This document shows, one piece after another, positions 19,801-23,401 of a stretch of DNA of 64,000 nucleotides. Location of the stretch: positions 166,446-230,445 of the forward strand of contig CAZFSS010000003.1 in assembly GCA_964521715.1 (NCBI GenBank), read 5' to 3'. The position numbers and the translations under genes were made by a program. The notes under the pieces are model-generated. The model was given only the letters and a program-made list of their open reading frames with translations, was not told the DNA's origin and did not search any database. The DNA is from DAOVRD01 sp964521715 (lineage in GTDB: Bacteria > Planctomycetota > Brocadiia > SM23-32). How positions within the stretch are numbered: position 1 is the stretch's first letter; each line of letters starts with the position of its first letter.

Positions 19801-20379
19801 CAGGTCATGGCGCAGAGGAGCGGCGGAACGGGCGGCAACATCGCCGGCACGATCGACGCGCCGGCCGGAGTCGCCGGCGTCATGGCCTTCGGCGGCGACC
19901 TGAGCGCCACCATCACGTCGACGAGTGGAAAAGTCAGCACGATCTTCTCTCAGGCGGCGGCGGGTCAGGCGACTGGAGGCTCGATCACGGGCGACGTGCT
20001 GGCCGGGAACGGGATCGGCAGCGTCTTCGCCTCGCGGGACCTCCGTTGCGCCATCGACGTCACGGACGGCGATCTGAGCAGCGTCGCCGTGCTGGGAACC
20101 ATCCGCGACAGCAGCATCAACGTCGCGGCCGGGAAGCTGGCGTCGCTGTACGCCGCCGGTGATCTGCGCAGCAGCGACGTCCACGCGCGCACGCTCGGCG
20201 CGCTGGCCGTCGGGGGCAGGATATACCAGGACATCGGCGGATGCTGCATCCACGCCCAGCAGGGCCAGTTCTTCGCCAGCGATGCGGATGAGCGGGCCTG
20301 GGTGGACGACGGAACGCATTACGGCGAGCACTGGTTCGACGGTGACGACCCCGACGGCGTCAGGGCGTATGTCGCCTAG
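1813..20379 (+). CDS. Giant 6188-aa LEPR mosaic surface protein with metzincin motif and C-terminal beta-helix
   Basis: I place the start at ATG 1813, behind GGAGGT at 1795-1800; an in-frame TTG at 1726 would overlap the upstream gene. Approximate domain order by residue: LEPR motif LDLEQLEPRVLLNG (22-35); TolB/WD40-like propeller repeats (38-452); four 231-aa units plus a degenerate fifth, each with an FN3-like half (453-1606); six PPC-like repeats (1609-2490); two jelly-roll-like domains interleaved with seven ~122-aa repeats bearing DxDGDGY loops (2490-3668); a unique domain (3670-4005); six more PPC-like repeats (4010-4895); a zinc protease motif HEVGHVLGLVH with Met-turn M5071 (about 4900-5105); one PPC-like domain (5120-5265); and a beta-helix (5276-6188) with the shared C-terminal module. 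No classical signal peptide follows the LEPR motif. It is probably exported and Ca-binding; substrate and partners are unknown. No frameshift interrupts 18.6 kb. Confidence 0.9.
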   Translation: MARSLPDWLGIDETNRRRRVSLDLEQLEPRVLLNGGSPQVERVSLAWDGSEGLAGSGCPAISEDGRYVAFVSWASNLVSDDTNGMGDVFVVDRDTGGIERVSVSSAGQEGNDSSGGSEGSPFPAISADGRYVAFESCASNLVPGDANGCSDVFVYDRQTSSIERVSVASGGGDANADSYGPSISADGWYVAFDSDASNLVPGDTNGYPDVFVRDRQTGITERVSLASGGAQGNWDSMRASISGDGRYVAFESWASNLVPGDANDRTDVFVYDRQTSSIERVSVASDGTEANGFSWEPSVSADGRYVAFESYASNLVTGDTNGSCDVFVHDRQSGSTERVSVASGGGDANADSYGPSISADGWYVAFDSDASNLVPGDTNGYPDVFVRDRQTGITERVSLASGGAQGNWDSMRASISGDGRYVAFESLASNLVSDDANGVDDVFVGDLGGRGGVTGVIVGRTDDRGYPGTGDEEFEYSVEATGTELTRLELTTPWDEAFDSADYVGPVWDGADYDYEVPGFEFDAYLEGGECHFDVWWGDLSAGQWADLNANSTDMTITYAGGTWTGSVDFTGTSFPTEVPVFVHPTHGATDVALSPTIEWEAWASPGPDRLVSVWLEDDAFEVQERLAADATSWAVPEALDSDTQYDCRILFANYKTVDVSGVSVLVASCTESDVQFATAAPGVTEVLVARGDDRRYPGTGDDEFDYSVEATGTELTRLELTTPWDEAFDSADYVGPVWDGTSYKYDGTDLHFEAYVEEGGGHLHVHWDGLTTAQWANLNANSTDMTITYAGGTWTGSVDFTGTSLPTEVPVFVHPTHGAAGVALSPTIEWEAWTSPGPDAGVNVGVEDETFEVEEHLAADATSWAVHEVLDSDTQYHCWIVFAKGKSVDVNGLGVLVASYTESDVQFTTATPGVTDVLVWRGDDRNSPATGDEDLEYHVEVWGLDLTRLELTTPWDEAFDSADYFGGLWDGTYYEYDGADLYFGARVDGGECHFDVSWEDLSAGQWASLDTGDTDLTVTYTGGSWVGTVDFSQAAVPSEVPVFVHPTHGATDVALSPTIEWEAWASPGPDPLVVVWLQDETFEVEEHLAADATSWAVPEALDSDTQYDCAIGFLNCKTVGVNGLGVVVVSCTESDVGFTTGRAGLTGVCVQREYHYNLPVPGDEALGYRVEIQGNELTRMQLTTPWGEGFDSADYVGPVWDGTGYDYEVSGFEFDAYVEGGERHFDVAWGDLSAGQWDSLDTGDTDLTVTYTGGSWAATADFTAVAVPDQAPQMTYPAHEQTGVPLGPMFRWDAWTSPGPDAAVGVWLEGDTFEVEELLAADATSWIPAEDLDPATDYTCALLFVNYEQAPLNGVDVQVVSYAGSDSEFTTLSSVADVVLGIDVEQIWDYDYPSDPLTYQIDIEVGTIPGVELVEFTTPALNTYQIPAVPHQQVGYVETSYESDGDSCWWYYGTEFPDPSYLDDYGDGTYTFTIHLGGDELQTSVWFGIPGTSDPIPQPTQEPVMTYPVHQESATSPVTFLWEACTDASAAYIWVDVKEPATDQTVVEDGVDTSSTSYGPVSLAPAGWEIDLDFGQGYGATNADGIPFYVGKCSESDTEFTVLEAEPDVPGDTITDALVTAHDGSDKVLWYSYGIGDGLYGALDVDMYEVHLDDAGDLLIADVDAEEIGSSLDSILRVFDSSGAELAWNDDWNGWDSRIEFLAPGPGVYYVGVSSFDNDAYDPWTAGSGSGEEVWPGYYDLMLEVQDAGEPGADVPGDTIPEAMPTGHDGSDRLLVYSYEIGDGLYDDRDVDILSVTLDDAGDTLVADVDAEEIGSGLDPVLEILDAAGSELAYNDDSNGLDSYLGWSPADSGLGAGTYYVVVRGFGNSDYDPFTAGSGLGGSTGIYDLRLEVWDAGAPGADVPGDTIPDALVTAHDGSDKVLSYSYDIGDGLYGGADVDIYAVYLDGAADVLIIDVDAESIGSTLDPVLEILDSSGSQWAYNDDSDGLDAYLQWSPADWDLEPGAYYVVVRGWGNSDYDPWEAGWGSGGSTGYYDLVLEVRDGAAAGPDVPGDTIADAFMTGHDGSGKVLSYRYTIGDGLHGALDVDMYAVSLDGAGDVLIADVDARTIGSALDSLLRVFDAGGNEMPLVSEWHGYDSRIEFEAAAPGTYYVGVSGLENAAYDPNAAASGSAASTGFYRIALEVWDGGAPATDVPGDTMAEALVTEHDGSDKTLQYSHVIGDNAHGASDVDMFRINIPVVAGGSFRLSADVDAYNIGSGLDSVLRVFDGAGAELACNDDAVDPGTALFSCDSYLSIPVGPGTYYVGVSSFPNDLYDPTVAGSGVGDTTGGYTLYLRVAPFVAAADAGDRLGMATAMALTPNAWTEVRGHTIEPATDVDLFSFSVQAGSTVTFDVDAVELGSGLDSVLRLFDATGTELDWSDDEQDPETGVFSTDSALVYTFDEAGTYYVGVSGYPNFDYDPVVAGFGVEGSTGEYLLKAFLMPRGEAVFSVDFTSPAVSALGATVDVGPGFQYNSYYGQNWRMTLPGSSYFEVTFDLLAPQALELSVVHLTSSSAGAPGGGYSPTDVVVNDADANPFNETNLLLNNYDVAEHHGYSHGWQVDTFVIPADRLQAGTNTIAFAFEDSPWAYTHYWIQELAAAVYQEVPAAWDMWDAAVVPGTDSDGDGYCADVSLQWDADTTRTSAEVYAVIYARNESGAEVTSWQTAPYVIYDAEYDWASFDVSGLSHGDWDFRMALYDASKGEVVSRLAYGDDMDWVNIPLETQQEDAELFRADFTGAQIVSSGIVIQPRGHFAYDSQRGGQWRMIDPGADYFIGTFNLAAGFAGDLELRVTHATSLPVASADFAVSPVDVIVNDANASAFDGSDIIPEGNDYDAYLHHGDYALHTDTFIVPAWMLNPGGANTLVVAFAGGVSAAPVGGVITPYRITAISAAAAVAPAPDFWFADVGVNLITDADGDGYYAEAEVAWDVDTAQGPVDVYVVVHGRDSSGSEVLIGQSDPYTVSGIEVDQRALALEGLSEDLWDIGLDLYEAGTDEPLASMDYGLRPALVNAPLESAFEVLDWWAITDARMNLLTDQDADGFYRLAEVQWNADTSLASSDVYAVVRARDEQGNVYLVGRSDMHAVHGEEEDWAALTVSELPQGYWDFNITLRNSKDGSVVAVLDFGEDPDLEDVSFELPQEDQAEAWFADARRSARTDEDGDGYARGVTLEWDVDTALAGVSVYVKVFGRNSGGHEFLVLQDAPYAVHGAAEDWRQVLISDLSRDAWDFRLELYDAATDVMAASLEYGAEWTMMDVQMEPVAQDVAPVWSISDPAAQTSGDQDGDGYCTQAAVSATVTAENVDTARAYVIVYARDAGEREVAREYFEFTGGLPQVVTVTVADLPHDEWSFCMGVYDAASNALLSSLPYGEVGGVPLETLSQDQRARWWVADAQVAPRTDEDADGYYREAEIRWNADTNLSSSSVYAGILAFDSRGNLSHTFYTDAYTIYGDSPDWRTFVVSGLARDDWDFRVVLYESSSGDQVAAQGYGAAQTDADLADVPLESRAQDALWDVRDARISLGPDLDGDGFFRSVTLEWDANTSLGTADVYAVVSARDGAERSWTSDTYAVQGSNVDWHAMPVAGLPQDVWDFRIELHDAATGEVVAALDYGADADLTAVGLEAADQDRIPRLTQRYSVTFEALDQPIWFGDTAWLLDTGYMAGDALGVRAQGAFLAGTVDVVFTGTLVMEYPAAVTPGQQGVPVEIHFEGAGNGSLAGGLVLGADVLLSVECNLSDYINSLGIADIDYEGSLFDVLQAMGVLTQSPDEWTFGMQSAFTPWLGQETTVRQSAFMEEVPFGVVQVILDQLAPGLAGLVGSSADLEVGVGFEIERSDYFTPESLEGMLSYAGRMTPFVLDGSGSTTVYLNIPAGATGSIFIDPEDLVLDNAFQASVQFASELSAQANGLLSLVPYLGDWLVARQAEWDGFTPDVISLALPKRELSFSISDPEPVQVLVVTGAIADAFPSMIGEPGDTLPAAKRIAVSYGGPHQATGWIGDNPYGAADVDFYSFNAAAGSVLQVDIDAQEIGSELDAVARLFDASGRELAMNDDGVDSDTGFGGLDSYLRHTFAYAGTYYVGVSGFPDLTYNPFASNSGQGWSTGAYHLRIGLEPPGAVVAGGDNDDSVATARVVDLLPGLPLHVDGFIGDGAFGADDVDLFEVTAGGGLLLTADVDAQEIGSSLDSMLRVFDDAGYPLALSDDARDPDTGFYGLDSALACYLPDAGTYYVGVSGYRNSEYDPTTVGTGSDGASVGEYGLRLLLTLMAAPAADDNDTLAAADALALRLNARAEATGVIGDNACGADDVDIYAVQGQAGMLLRLDVDAEEFGIELDSVLRVFDSVGTEVARNDDATDPQSGYAGTDSYVTYVLPATGTYYVGVSSYPDFTYDPTVAGSGEGYSVGPYALGVEALPAREVGLDVGDTLASARRVAATPGSPVQVVAQIGDGLFGSNDVDVFAVAVEGPAVITADIDAAEVGSALDSVLRLFDADGNELAWNDDGVDPDSGYSGLDSSLTHWVAQSGSYYIGVSSYRNFDYDPMLAGSGSNGWSGGQYRLNVKVTGALPPADDNDTMAAATPLTLQQNVPVQASGSIGDGPYGTDDVDLYSFQSGGRAILSVDVDACELGSSLDSVVRLFDAGGNELAVNDDGTDPETGYWGWDSALQYRLTGAGTYYVGVSSYDNFDYDPHSAGSGQGESEGQYVLLLALRPGVAPGGDVGDDLAAPGVADVAVGRPYQAVSAIGDGSYGPDDVDVYAFQAPSGGLVRVDVDAQVIGSGLDAVVRLFDSAGNELAANDDAADPNTGVWLLDPALEFAIGQGGTYYVAVSSYGNSNCDPAEAGTGSGGATMGEYVLAVELYQERAVEAPVAVGALEQVIYLDFDGGTFRDFGGTAVAIPAFDVTDFGFTAGDRGALIGAVLDYVRQDLITGGSFEVPATALDLPVEIVSSRPAGVLYSTVYVGGKANVLGEAQGLDFGNLDPTDDAAVYAESIAALLFVELGGQPTLEQAAQALANTISHEVGHVLGLVHVAEDGRLMQAGSLDWTHVDNERYGIGTVYDWPPLIGQVQNAPAILRQNLQLSLDVAGINDVMADATPLLLGYGLPTRILKAIDREGDVDLYGFSASAGDRLRVDVDAWSVGSGLDARVRILRADGSVLAVSDQGVDPSTGAVGFDPFLQVELDRTGTCYVEMTGDIVAQSRPGVAPGAYAMELSLSSSLAQGVPGVLYEEAGPKARMLTTGQVYSFTDSDGDHVRVSWFGPGAATVALQGNAADGADIASISIADAASYSSLAVYISSASGGGATSVGAMTVDSAQMGTIVLGGYGPFGGQVGDITGTGRIFRIDVHGQMAGVALIDGSVDLVAAQSLAGTSALTIHGSVQYMSVAGQAAGVIAVDNVLARLTVGGDLLAGLSAGSVGTLTVGGDLGYSTDFGGSRIEVDGSVQTITVAGDFDGSMRVGGNLSRLQVAGDFHGDLELPGGNMDVLWIAGELSGNVNVNGAIWNLAAAAVTESGVLNARQFGGMSVAGGFEGRVGILLDAGYVTVQGDVQGVFEVEDGVGLVVYGSVSEGAFVRARGDLDILSIMGSVEQDAMVAAFGSIGSVRIGSPGTGGHVGGGVLAGYALGADLAFGGSGADADVVNAGQTMGTLLVLGAGLPDDGIWQDGFVAATGGISFALISGDMQGAIVAGALSAGDDGDISTLDVGQEFSSSADIGGVIVSGGSLAGPVVAGGDLSMVIVSGGRIEGDLSALAGDVGTVMAQASSGGGISGDVYASGSVSTVLAIGGGISGDVVADAGSIGSVLASGAGSSITSSVIQAGGSIGMVQAGSGGVASSIISSGGINMVMAGKGDIDLRDGRRISAGGSVNAVQASGGGILGDGDPGTADISVASGSIGRLAASGGGVDGIVIDVNRGTSSGGRINGVSVTGGGITNSAIEADSSIVLVNVIGGDVDASIVSPSGSIGQVMAQRSGGTGGNIAGTIDAPAGVAGVMAFGGDLSATITSTSGKVSTIFSQAAAGQATGGSITGDVLAGNGIGSVFASRDLRCAIDVTDGDLSSVAVLGTIRDSSINVAAGKLASLYAAGDLRSSDVHARTLGALAVGGRIYQDIGGCCIHAQQGQFFASDADERAWVDDGTHYGEHWFDGDDPDGVRAYVA
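2308..2569 (+). repeat. 262-bp exact direct repeat, copy 1
   Basis: This segment is base-for-base identical to 2830-3091, offset by 522 bases (174 codons, three propeller blades). Identity begins after a G/C difference at 2307/2829 and ends before a G/T difference at 2570/3092. Identity at wobble positions implies recent duplication or gene conversion. Confidence 0.93.
2830..3091 (+). repeat. 262-bp exact direct repeat, copy 2
   Basis: Second copy of the exact repeat at 2308-2569, in the same frame and strand. Confidence 0.93.
3169..5937 (+). repeat. Four tandem 231-aa (693-bp) units
   Basis: Equivalent codons of successive units lie at 3169, 3862, 4555 and 5248, exactly 693 bases apart, and a divergent fifth unit starts at 5938 (690 bases on). 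Each unit has a half containing LTRLELTTPWDEAFDSADY and an FN3-like half containing HPTHGATDVALSPTIEWEAW. Adjacent copies are also close at the DNA level. Confidence 0.9.
6637..9280 (+). repeat. First array of six PPC-like domains
   Basis: Units begin at about 6637, 7075, 7519, 7963, 8395 and 8851 (432-456 bases each). Each carries D.PGDT near its start, then DVD.Y.V, DVDAEEIGS.LD, LRVFD..G.ELA.NDD and GTYYVGVSSF.N..YDP. This resembles bacterial pre-peptidase C-terminal (PPC) domains, usually secreted modules next to peptidases. Confidence 0.85.
9799..12815 (+). repeat. Seven ~122-aa repeats with DxDGDGY calcium-type loops
   Basis: The Asp-rich loops start at 9799, 10675, 11041, 11407, 11776, 12130 and 12502. 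Five consecutive spacings are 354-372 bases; the first is 876 because a second jelly-roll-like domain is inserted. Each unit reads D.DGDGY..E..W..DT....VYAVV.ARD.G, then W.F...LYD and a DYG..... ending. The loops resemble EF-hand/dockerin-type Ca sites; Ca binding is inferred. Confidence 0.85.
13840..16500 (+). repeat. Second array of six PPC-like domains
   Basis: Six further units of the pattern DNDT.A.A, GDG.YG.DDVD.Y, DVDA.E.GS.LDSVLRLFD, N..DP.TGY.G.DS and TYYVGVSSY.NF.YDP begin near 13840, 14290, 14740, 15185, 15630 and 16075. They are separated from the first array by about 4.5 kb and lead directly into the protease motif, the usual PPC context. Confidence 0.85.
16500..17120 (+). other. 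Metzincin (matrixin-like) zinc protease domain inside the giant protein
   Basis: HEVGHVLGLVH is encoded at 16969-17001 (residues 5053-5063). It matches the metzincin signature HExxHxxGxxH with zinc ligands H5053, H5057, H5063 and catalytic E5054. M5071 in DGRLMQAG lies eight residues after the third His, the matrixin Met-turn spacing. The upstream segment (IYLDFDGGTFRDFGG and later YVRQDL) fits a short catalytic domain. Predicted extracellular endopeptidase; activity untested. Confidence 0.8.
17640..20379 (+). other. C-terminal parallel beta-helix with shared terminal module
   Basis: About 910 residues of short Gly-rich rungs (GGSI..V.A.G.GI.GDV) are predicted to form a right-handed beta-helix. 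A segment with DLRDGRRISAGGSVNAVQA and GGGITNS aligns with DLTGGRSISAGSTINALMA and GGSVSNS in the protein at 40372-45132. The end (SLYAAGDL, AVGGRIYQD, IHAQQGQFFASDADE) matches the other two C-termini. Confidence 0.8.
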
Positions 20380-20416
20380 AAACGGGCTTGGCAGGGCGTC
20401 GGCTGGCCGGAGCTGC

Positions 20417-23194
20417 TCATCCTTGCTCGGCCTGTTCTTCCTCTCTCTCTTCCGTCTCTTCTGCGGCGGCAACGGGCCCCAGTGAGCTTTCAAGCAGGGC
20501 CATGAGGTCCGCGGCGGCGTCCGCCTGGGCCGATACGCTGGAGCTCACGGGCCCGAAAAGGGTGACGATAATGTTGCCGCCGGGCACCTGGACGGAAGCC
20601 CCCGGCCCGGTGTGCAGGCTGGTGGCCAAGATCGTGACGTCTCCGCCCTGCGTGCTGATCGTGCCGCTCAGGCTGATCCGGTCGCGGGCGCTCAGCAGGA
20701 TGCTGCCCCCTTCGGCCACCACGTTCCCTGCCTGGATGATGTCGCTGCCCGCGAACAGCTTGATGCTGCCGTCGCCTCCGGAGGCGACGACGTTCGCCGC
20801 GACGGTCAGGTCATCGCCCGGGTAAGCTCCCTCCGCTGCCAGGATGATGCTGCCGCCGCTCAGGTTGCTGACGTCTTCGCTGATGGTCAGGGGGCTGAAA
20901 GCCGCGATGTAGAGGTCGCCGGGATTGCCCCCGAGGATGCTGGCGCCGAGCATCGCCCCGACCGCTCCGACCACCAGACCGCCGCTAATGTCCGCCACGT
21001 GAAGGCCGCCGGAGGCGGTCTGCGCGGCGAGCGTCCCGGCGTCAATCTCGAGCCTGTCTTCCGACGTGCCGATGCCGGCGCCCGCCGTCAGTTGGACCTC
21101 GGGTCCCACGAGATCAGCGACTACCTCTCCGCCGTCGTAGACGGCGCCGGCGGCGGCGGCAGACACGAGAGCGTCGCCTGAAACCCCCGTCACCGCCATG
21201 TCGCCCACGGTTGCGGCGAGGAGGATTTCTCCGCCCTCCGAGGCCACGATGCTGCCGTTCGCCCCGATGACCATGTCGGCTGCGGTAAGGAGGATGGAGC
21301 CCTCCTGGGTGCTGACCGTGCCGGCCATGCTGAGGTGTCCGAACGTCTCCATCCTGACGCCCATGGCGCCCGCCAGCGCCTCACCGTTGTGCGTGATGCT
21401 GTTCTCCGCGGACAGGGAGACGCGGCCCATCTGGCCGTTGGCGGCCAAGCTGCCGTCGATGGTCAAGTCCCTTCCCATGAGCCAGATGGCGGCGGACTCA
21501 GCGATCACGCCGCCGCTGACCGCGATCTCGCCCCCGGGCGCCTCTAGCCATACCTCTCCCTCGGCGGCCAGGATGCTGCCGGCGTTCGATATGTCTTCAG
21601 CCGACGTGACCTGGATGATGCCCGGGCCTGAGTTCGTGAGGCTGCCGCTCGTTCCGACCGCGACGCCGCCGCCGTCCACGCCGAGGGCTCCGGCCTGCGT
21701 GCTGACGGGCCCGCCGACGTTCACGGTGCCCCTTGCTGCCAGTTGCACGTCGGAGCTCCCTGCCACGACCTCGCCCGTTTGCAGTATGTCTCCGGCGGCC
21801 AGGAGGTCCACGCTGCCGGTGCCGCCGCTCACGATGACCTTGCCGCTGAGGGTCAGGTTCGCCTCGGGGTCGGGCTCCGTCGCGCCGTAGTCCCCGGCCT
21901 CGAGGGACACCCATCCGCCGCCCACGTTGACGACGTCCGCCGTCGCGACCAGCGGCCCGCTGGCCGATATGCTGATGCCGTCTCCCTGCAGGCCCGTCAG
22001 GATGCTCACTCCGCTCGTGTTGCCGACGTCGGCCAGTTCGAGGCCGCCCTCTACGTCGTCGACGTAGATGCCGCCTGTTTCCGAGGCGGCAGCCATCTTC
22101 GCGGCGTCGACCTCCAGGGCGTCGCTCGGGGTGCCGATGCCCAGCCCGGCGACGAGCTCTGTCTCGCCAGCAGAGATGTCCGTGGCGCTCTCTCCTGCGT
22201 CGGACACCGCCCCGGCGGCCTGGACAGACACGCCCTGCCTGGCCGCAACGCCAGTCACGCTGACGTCGCCTGCGGTGGCCACCAGAGAGATGCCCCCGTC
22301 GCCGGTATTGGCGACAGCGGCGCCGTCCTGGAACGCGATCTCCGTGCCCTCGACCGAGAGGTCGCCAAGCTGGGCCGTCATGCCGCCACCTACGCCGACG
22401 GGCCCCTCGGCCCTCACGACGATGTCGTCCGCCGTCATGAGGCCGTCGTGGTTGACCGCTGCTCCGTACATGGCGGCGCGCCCGCCGAGCGCCTGCACGT
22501 CTCCGGTGTTGTCGACCTGTCCGTCCCAGGTCTGCAACTGCACGACCAGGTGGCCGAACGGGTCGTCCGTAAGGAAGGCTTCCGAGCCGGCAGCCAGCCC
22601 CACGCTGCCGCCGGGCGCTTCGACGGTGCCGGAGTTCTGCACGGCCAGCCCGATCAGGAAGACCTCGCCGCCCGCATCGGCCTGGATCTGACCGGCGTTC
22701 TCGATGGCTCCGCTCCCGGGGCCGCCCTGGAAGGCGTAGTTCTCATTCAGGAAGTCTGCATCCGGGATGTCCAGGGCCGACGCAACGAGGCTCCGCACGG
22801 ACACTTGAGCCGTGCCGGCGAAGACCACGCCAGACGGGTTGACGAGGAAGACCCGCCCGTTCGCAATGAGCTGCCCCTCGATCAGGGAGACCGGACCCGC
22901 AGGCACTCGGTTCAGCACGGCTGCGTCCGGGCCGGGCTGGTTGAACTGGACGATTTCGCCGAGGGCGATGGAGAAGTCATCGTAGTTGACGATGGCCTTG
23001 TCGCTGGTCTGGAGCACGTCCAGGGCCTCGCCGCGGCTCTCGAACGTGACGTCCCCCGCGACCACCTGCGCCCCCTCAGGAAGGGCCTGGACCGAAGCTG
23101 CAGGCAGCCACAGGACAAGCAGGAAGCCCAGCACTGCTCCCGTGCGAGCCGGCCCGTAGCCTTTGCGGGATGAGGTGAGTCGCTTGCGTGCCAT
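20417..23194 (-). CDS. Two-partner-secretion exoprotein (filamentous haemagglutinin N-terminal domain)
   Basis: ATG at 23194 gives 925 residues; an in-frame TTG lies at 23206. A signal peptide is clear: basic MARKRLTSSRKGYGPART, the hydrophobic core AVLGFLLVLWLPAAS, then VQA before LPEGAQVV. Residues ~45-200 form a haemagglutination-activity/TPS domain (VNYDDFSIALGE, VQFNQPG, AVLNRV, LIANGRVFLVNPSGVVF), the region a TpsB pore recognises. The remainder is beta-helical, with an internal duplication (about residues 310-530 and 664-880). The C-terminus is an acidic Glu-rich tail (EETEEREEEQ) without an anchor. No TpsB gene is in the window. It is convergent with the giant gene, 37 bases apart. 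Likely role: secreted adhesin or matrix protein. Confidence 0.85.
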   Translation of the reverse strand: MARKRLTSSRKGYGPARTGAVLGFLLVLWLPAASVQALPEGAQVVAGDVTFESRGEALDVLQTSDKAIVNYDDFSIALGEIVQFNQPGPDAAVLNRVPAGPVSLIEGQLIANGRVFLVNPSGVVFAGTAQVSVRSLVASALDIPDADFLNENYAFQGGPGSGAIENAGQIQADAGGEVFLIGLAVQNSGTVEAPGGSVGLAAGSEAFLTDDPFGHLVVQLQTWDGQVDNTGDVQALGGRAAMYGAAVNHDGLMTADDIVVRAEGPVGVGGGMTAQLGDLSVEGTEIAFQDGAAVANTGDGGISLVATAGDVSVTGVAARQGVSVQAAGAVSDAGESATDISAGETELVAGLGIGTPSDALEVDAAKMAAASETGGIYVDDVEGGLELADVGNTSGVSILTGLQGDGISISASGPLVATADVVNVGGGWVSLEAGDYGATEPDPEANLTLSGKVIVSGGTGSVDLLAAGDILQTGEVVAGSSDVQLAARGTVNVGGPVSTQAGALGVDGGGVAVGTSGSLTNSGPGIIQVTSAEDISNAGSILAAEGEVWLEAPGGEIAVSGGVIAESAAIWLMGRDLTIDGSLAANGQMGRVSLSAENSITHNGEALAGAMGVRMETFGHLSMAGTVSTQEGSILLTAADMVIGANGSIVASEGGEILLAATVGDMAVTGVSGDALVSAAAAGAVYDGGEVVADLVGPEVQLTAGAGIGTSEDRLEIDAGTLAAQTASGGLHVADISGGLVVGAVGAMLGASILGGNPGDLYIAAFSPLTISEDVSNLSGGSIILAAEGAYPGDDLTVAANVVASGGDGSIKLFAGSDIIQAGNVVAEGGSILLSARDRISLSGTISTQGGDVTILATSLHTGPGASVQVPGGNIIVTLFGPVSSSVSAQADAAADLMALLESSLGPVAAAEETEEREEEQAEQG

Positions 23195-23238
23195 CGCGCG
23201 GCGCAACGCTCCCAGGCGCTTTACATGCCTCGGCAGCG

Positions 23239-23266
23239 ATTATACAGCAAAGCGCCCCCTTGTCCA
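23239..23266 (-). promoter_or_regulatory. Sigma70-like promoter of the TPS exoprotein gene
   Basis: On the minus strand TGGACA (23266-23261) and TATAAT (23244-23239) are separated by 16 bases. Predicted transcription starts ~40 bases upstream of the ATG at 23194. Confidence 0.65.
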
Positions 23267-23301
23267 TCGCCGGGAGGGCAACCCGCTCCCGCCACGGCCC
23301 G

Positions 23302-23334
23302 GAGCTTGCGAAGCTCGCCATGCGGCGTTACCAT
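23302..23334 (+). promoter_or_regulatory. Candidate promoter with overlapping palindromic operator for the carbohydrate operon
   Basis: TTGCGA (23306-23311), a 17-base spacer and TACCAT (23329-23334) form a moderate sigma70-type promoter. The -35 box lies inside a perfect palindrome, GAGCTTGCGAAGCTC at 23302-23316 (6-bp arms, 3-bp centre), a geometry typical of repressor operators. The first gene starts at 23402. Confidence 0.4.
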
Positions 23335-23401
23335 TCTCTGGGTCCGGCGCGGCGCGAGCCGCCCGCGGATTCAAGTCCCACGGCACAGGAGACGCGAAGA
23401 G

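Noticed and set aside
1061..20379. The 1061 gene and the giant gene as one frameshifted gene
   Set aside because: The giant gene has its own ribosome-binding site, ATG and LEPR motif at 1813, so two separate starts are better supported.
23369..23385. tRNA-like GATTCAAGTCC segment
   Set aside because: It resembles a T-loop, but no acceptor, D or anticodon stems fold around it.
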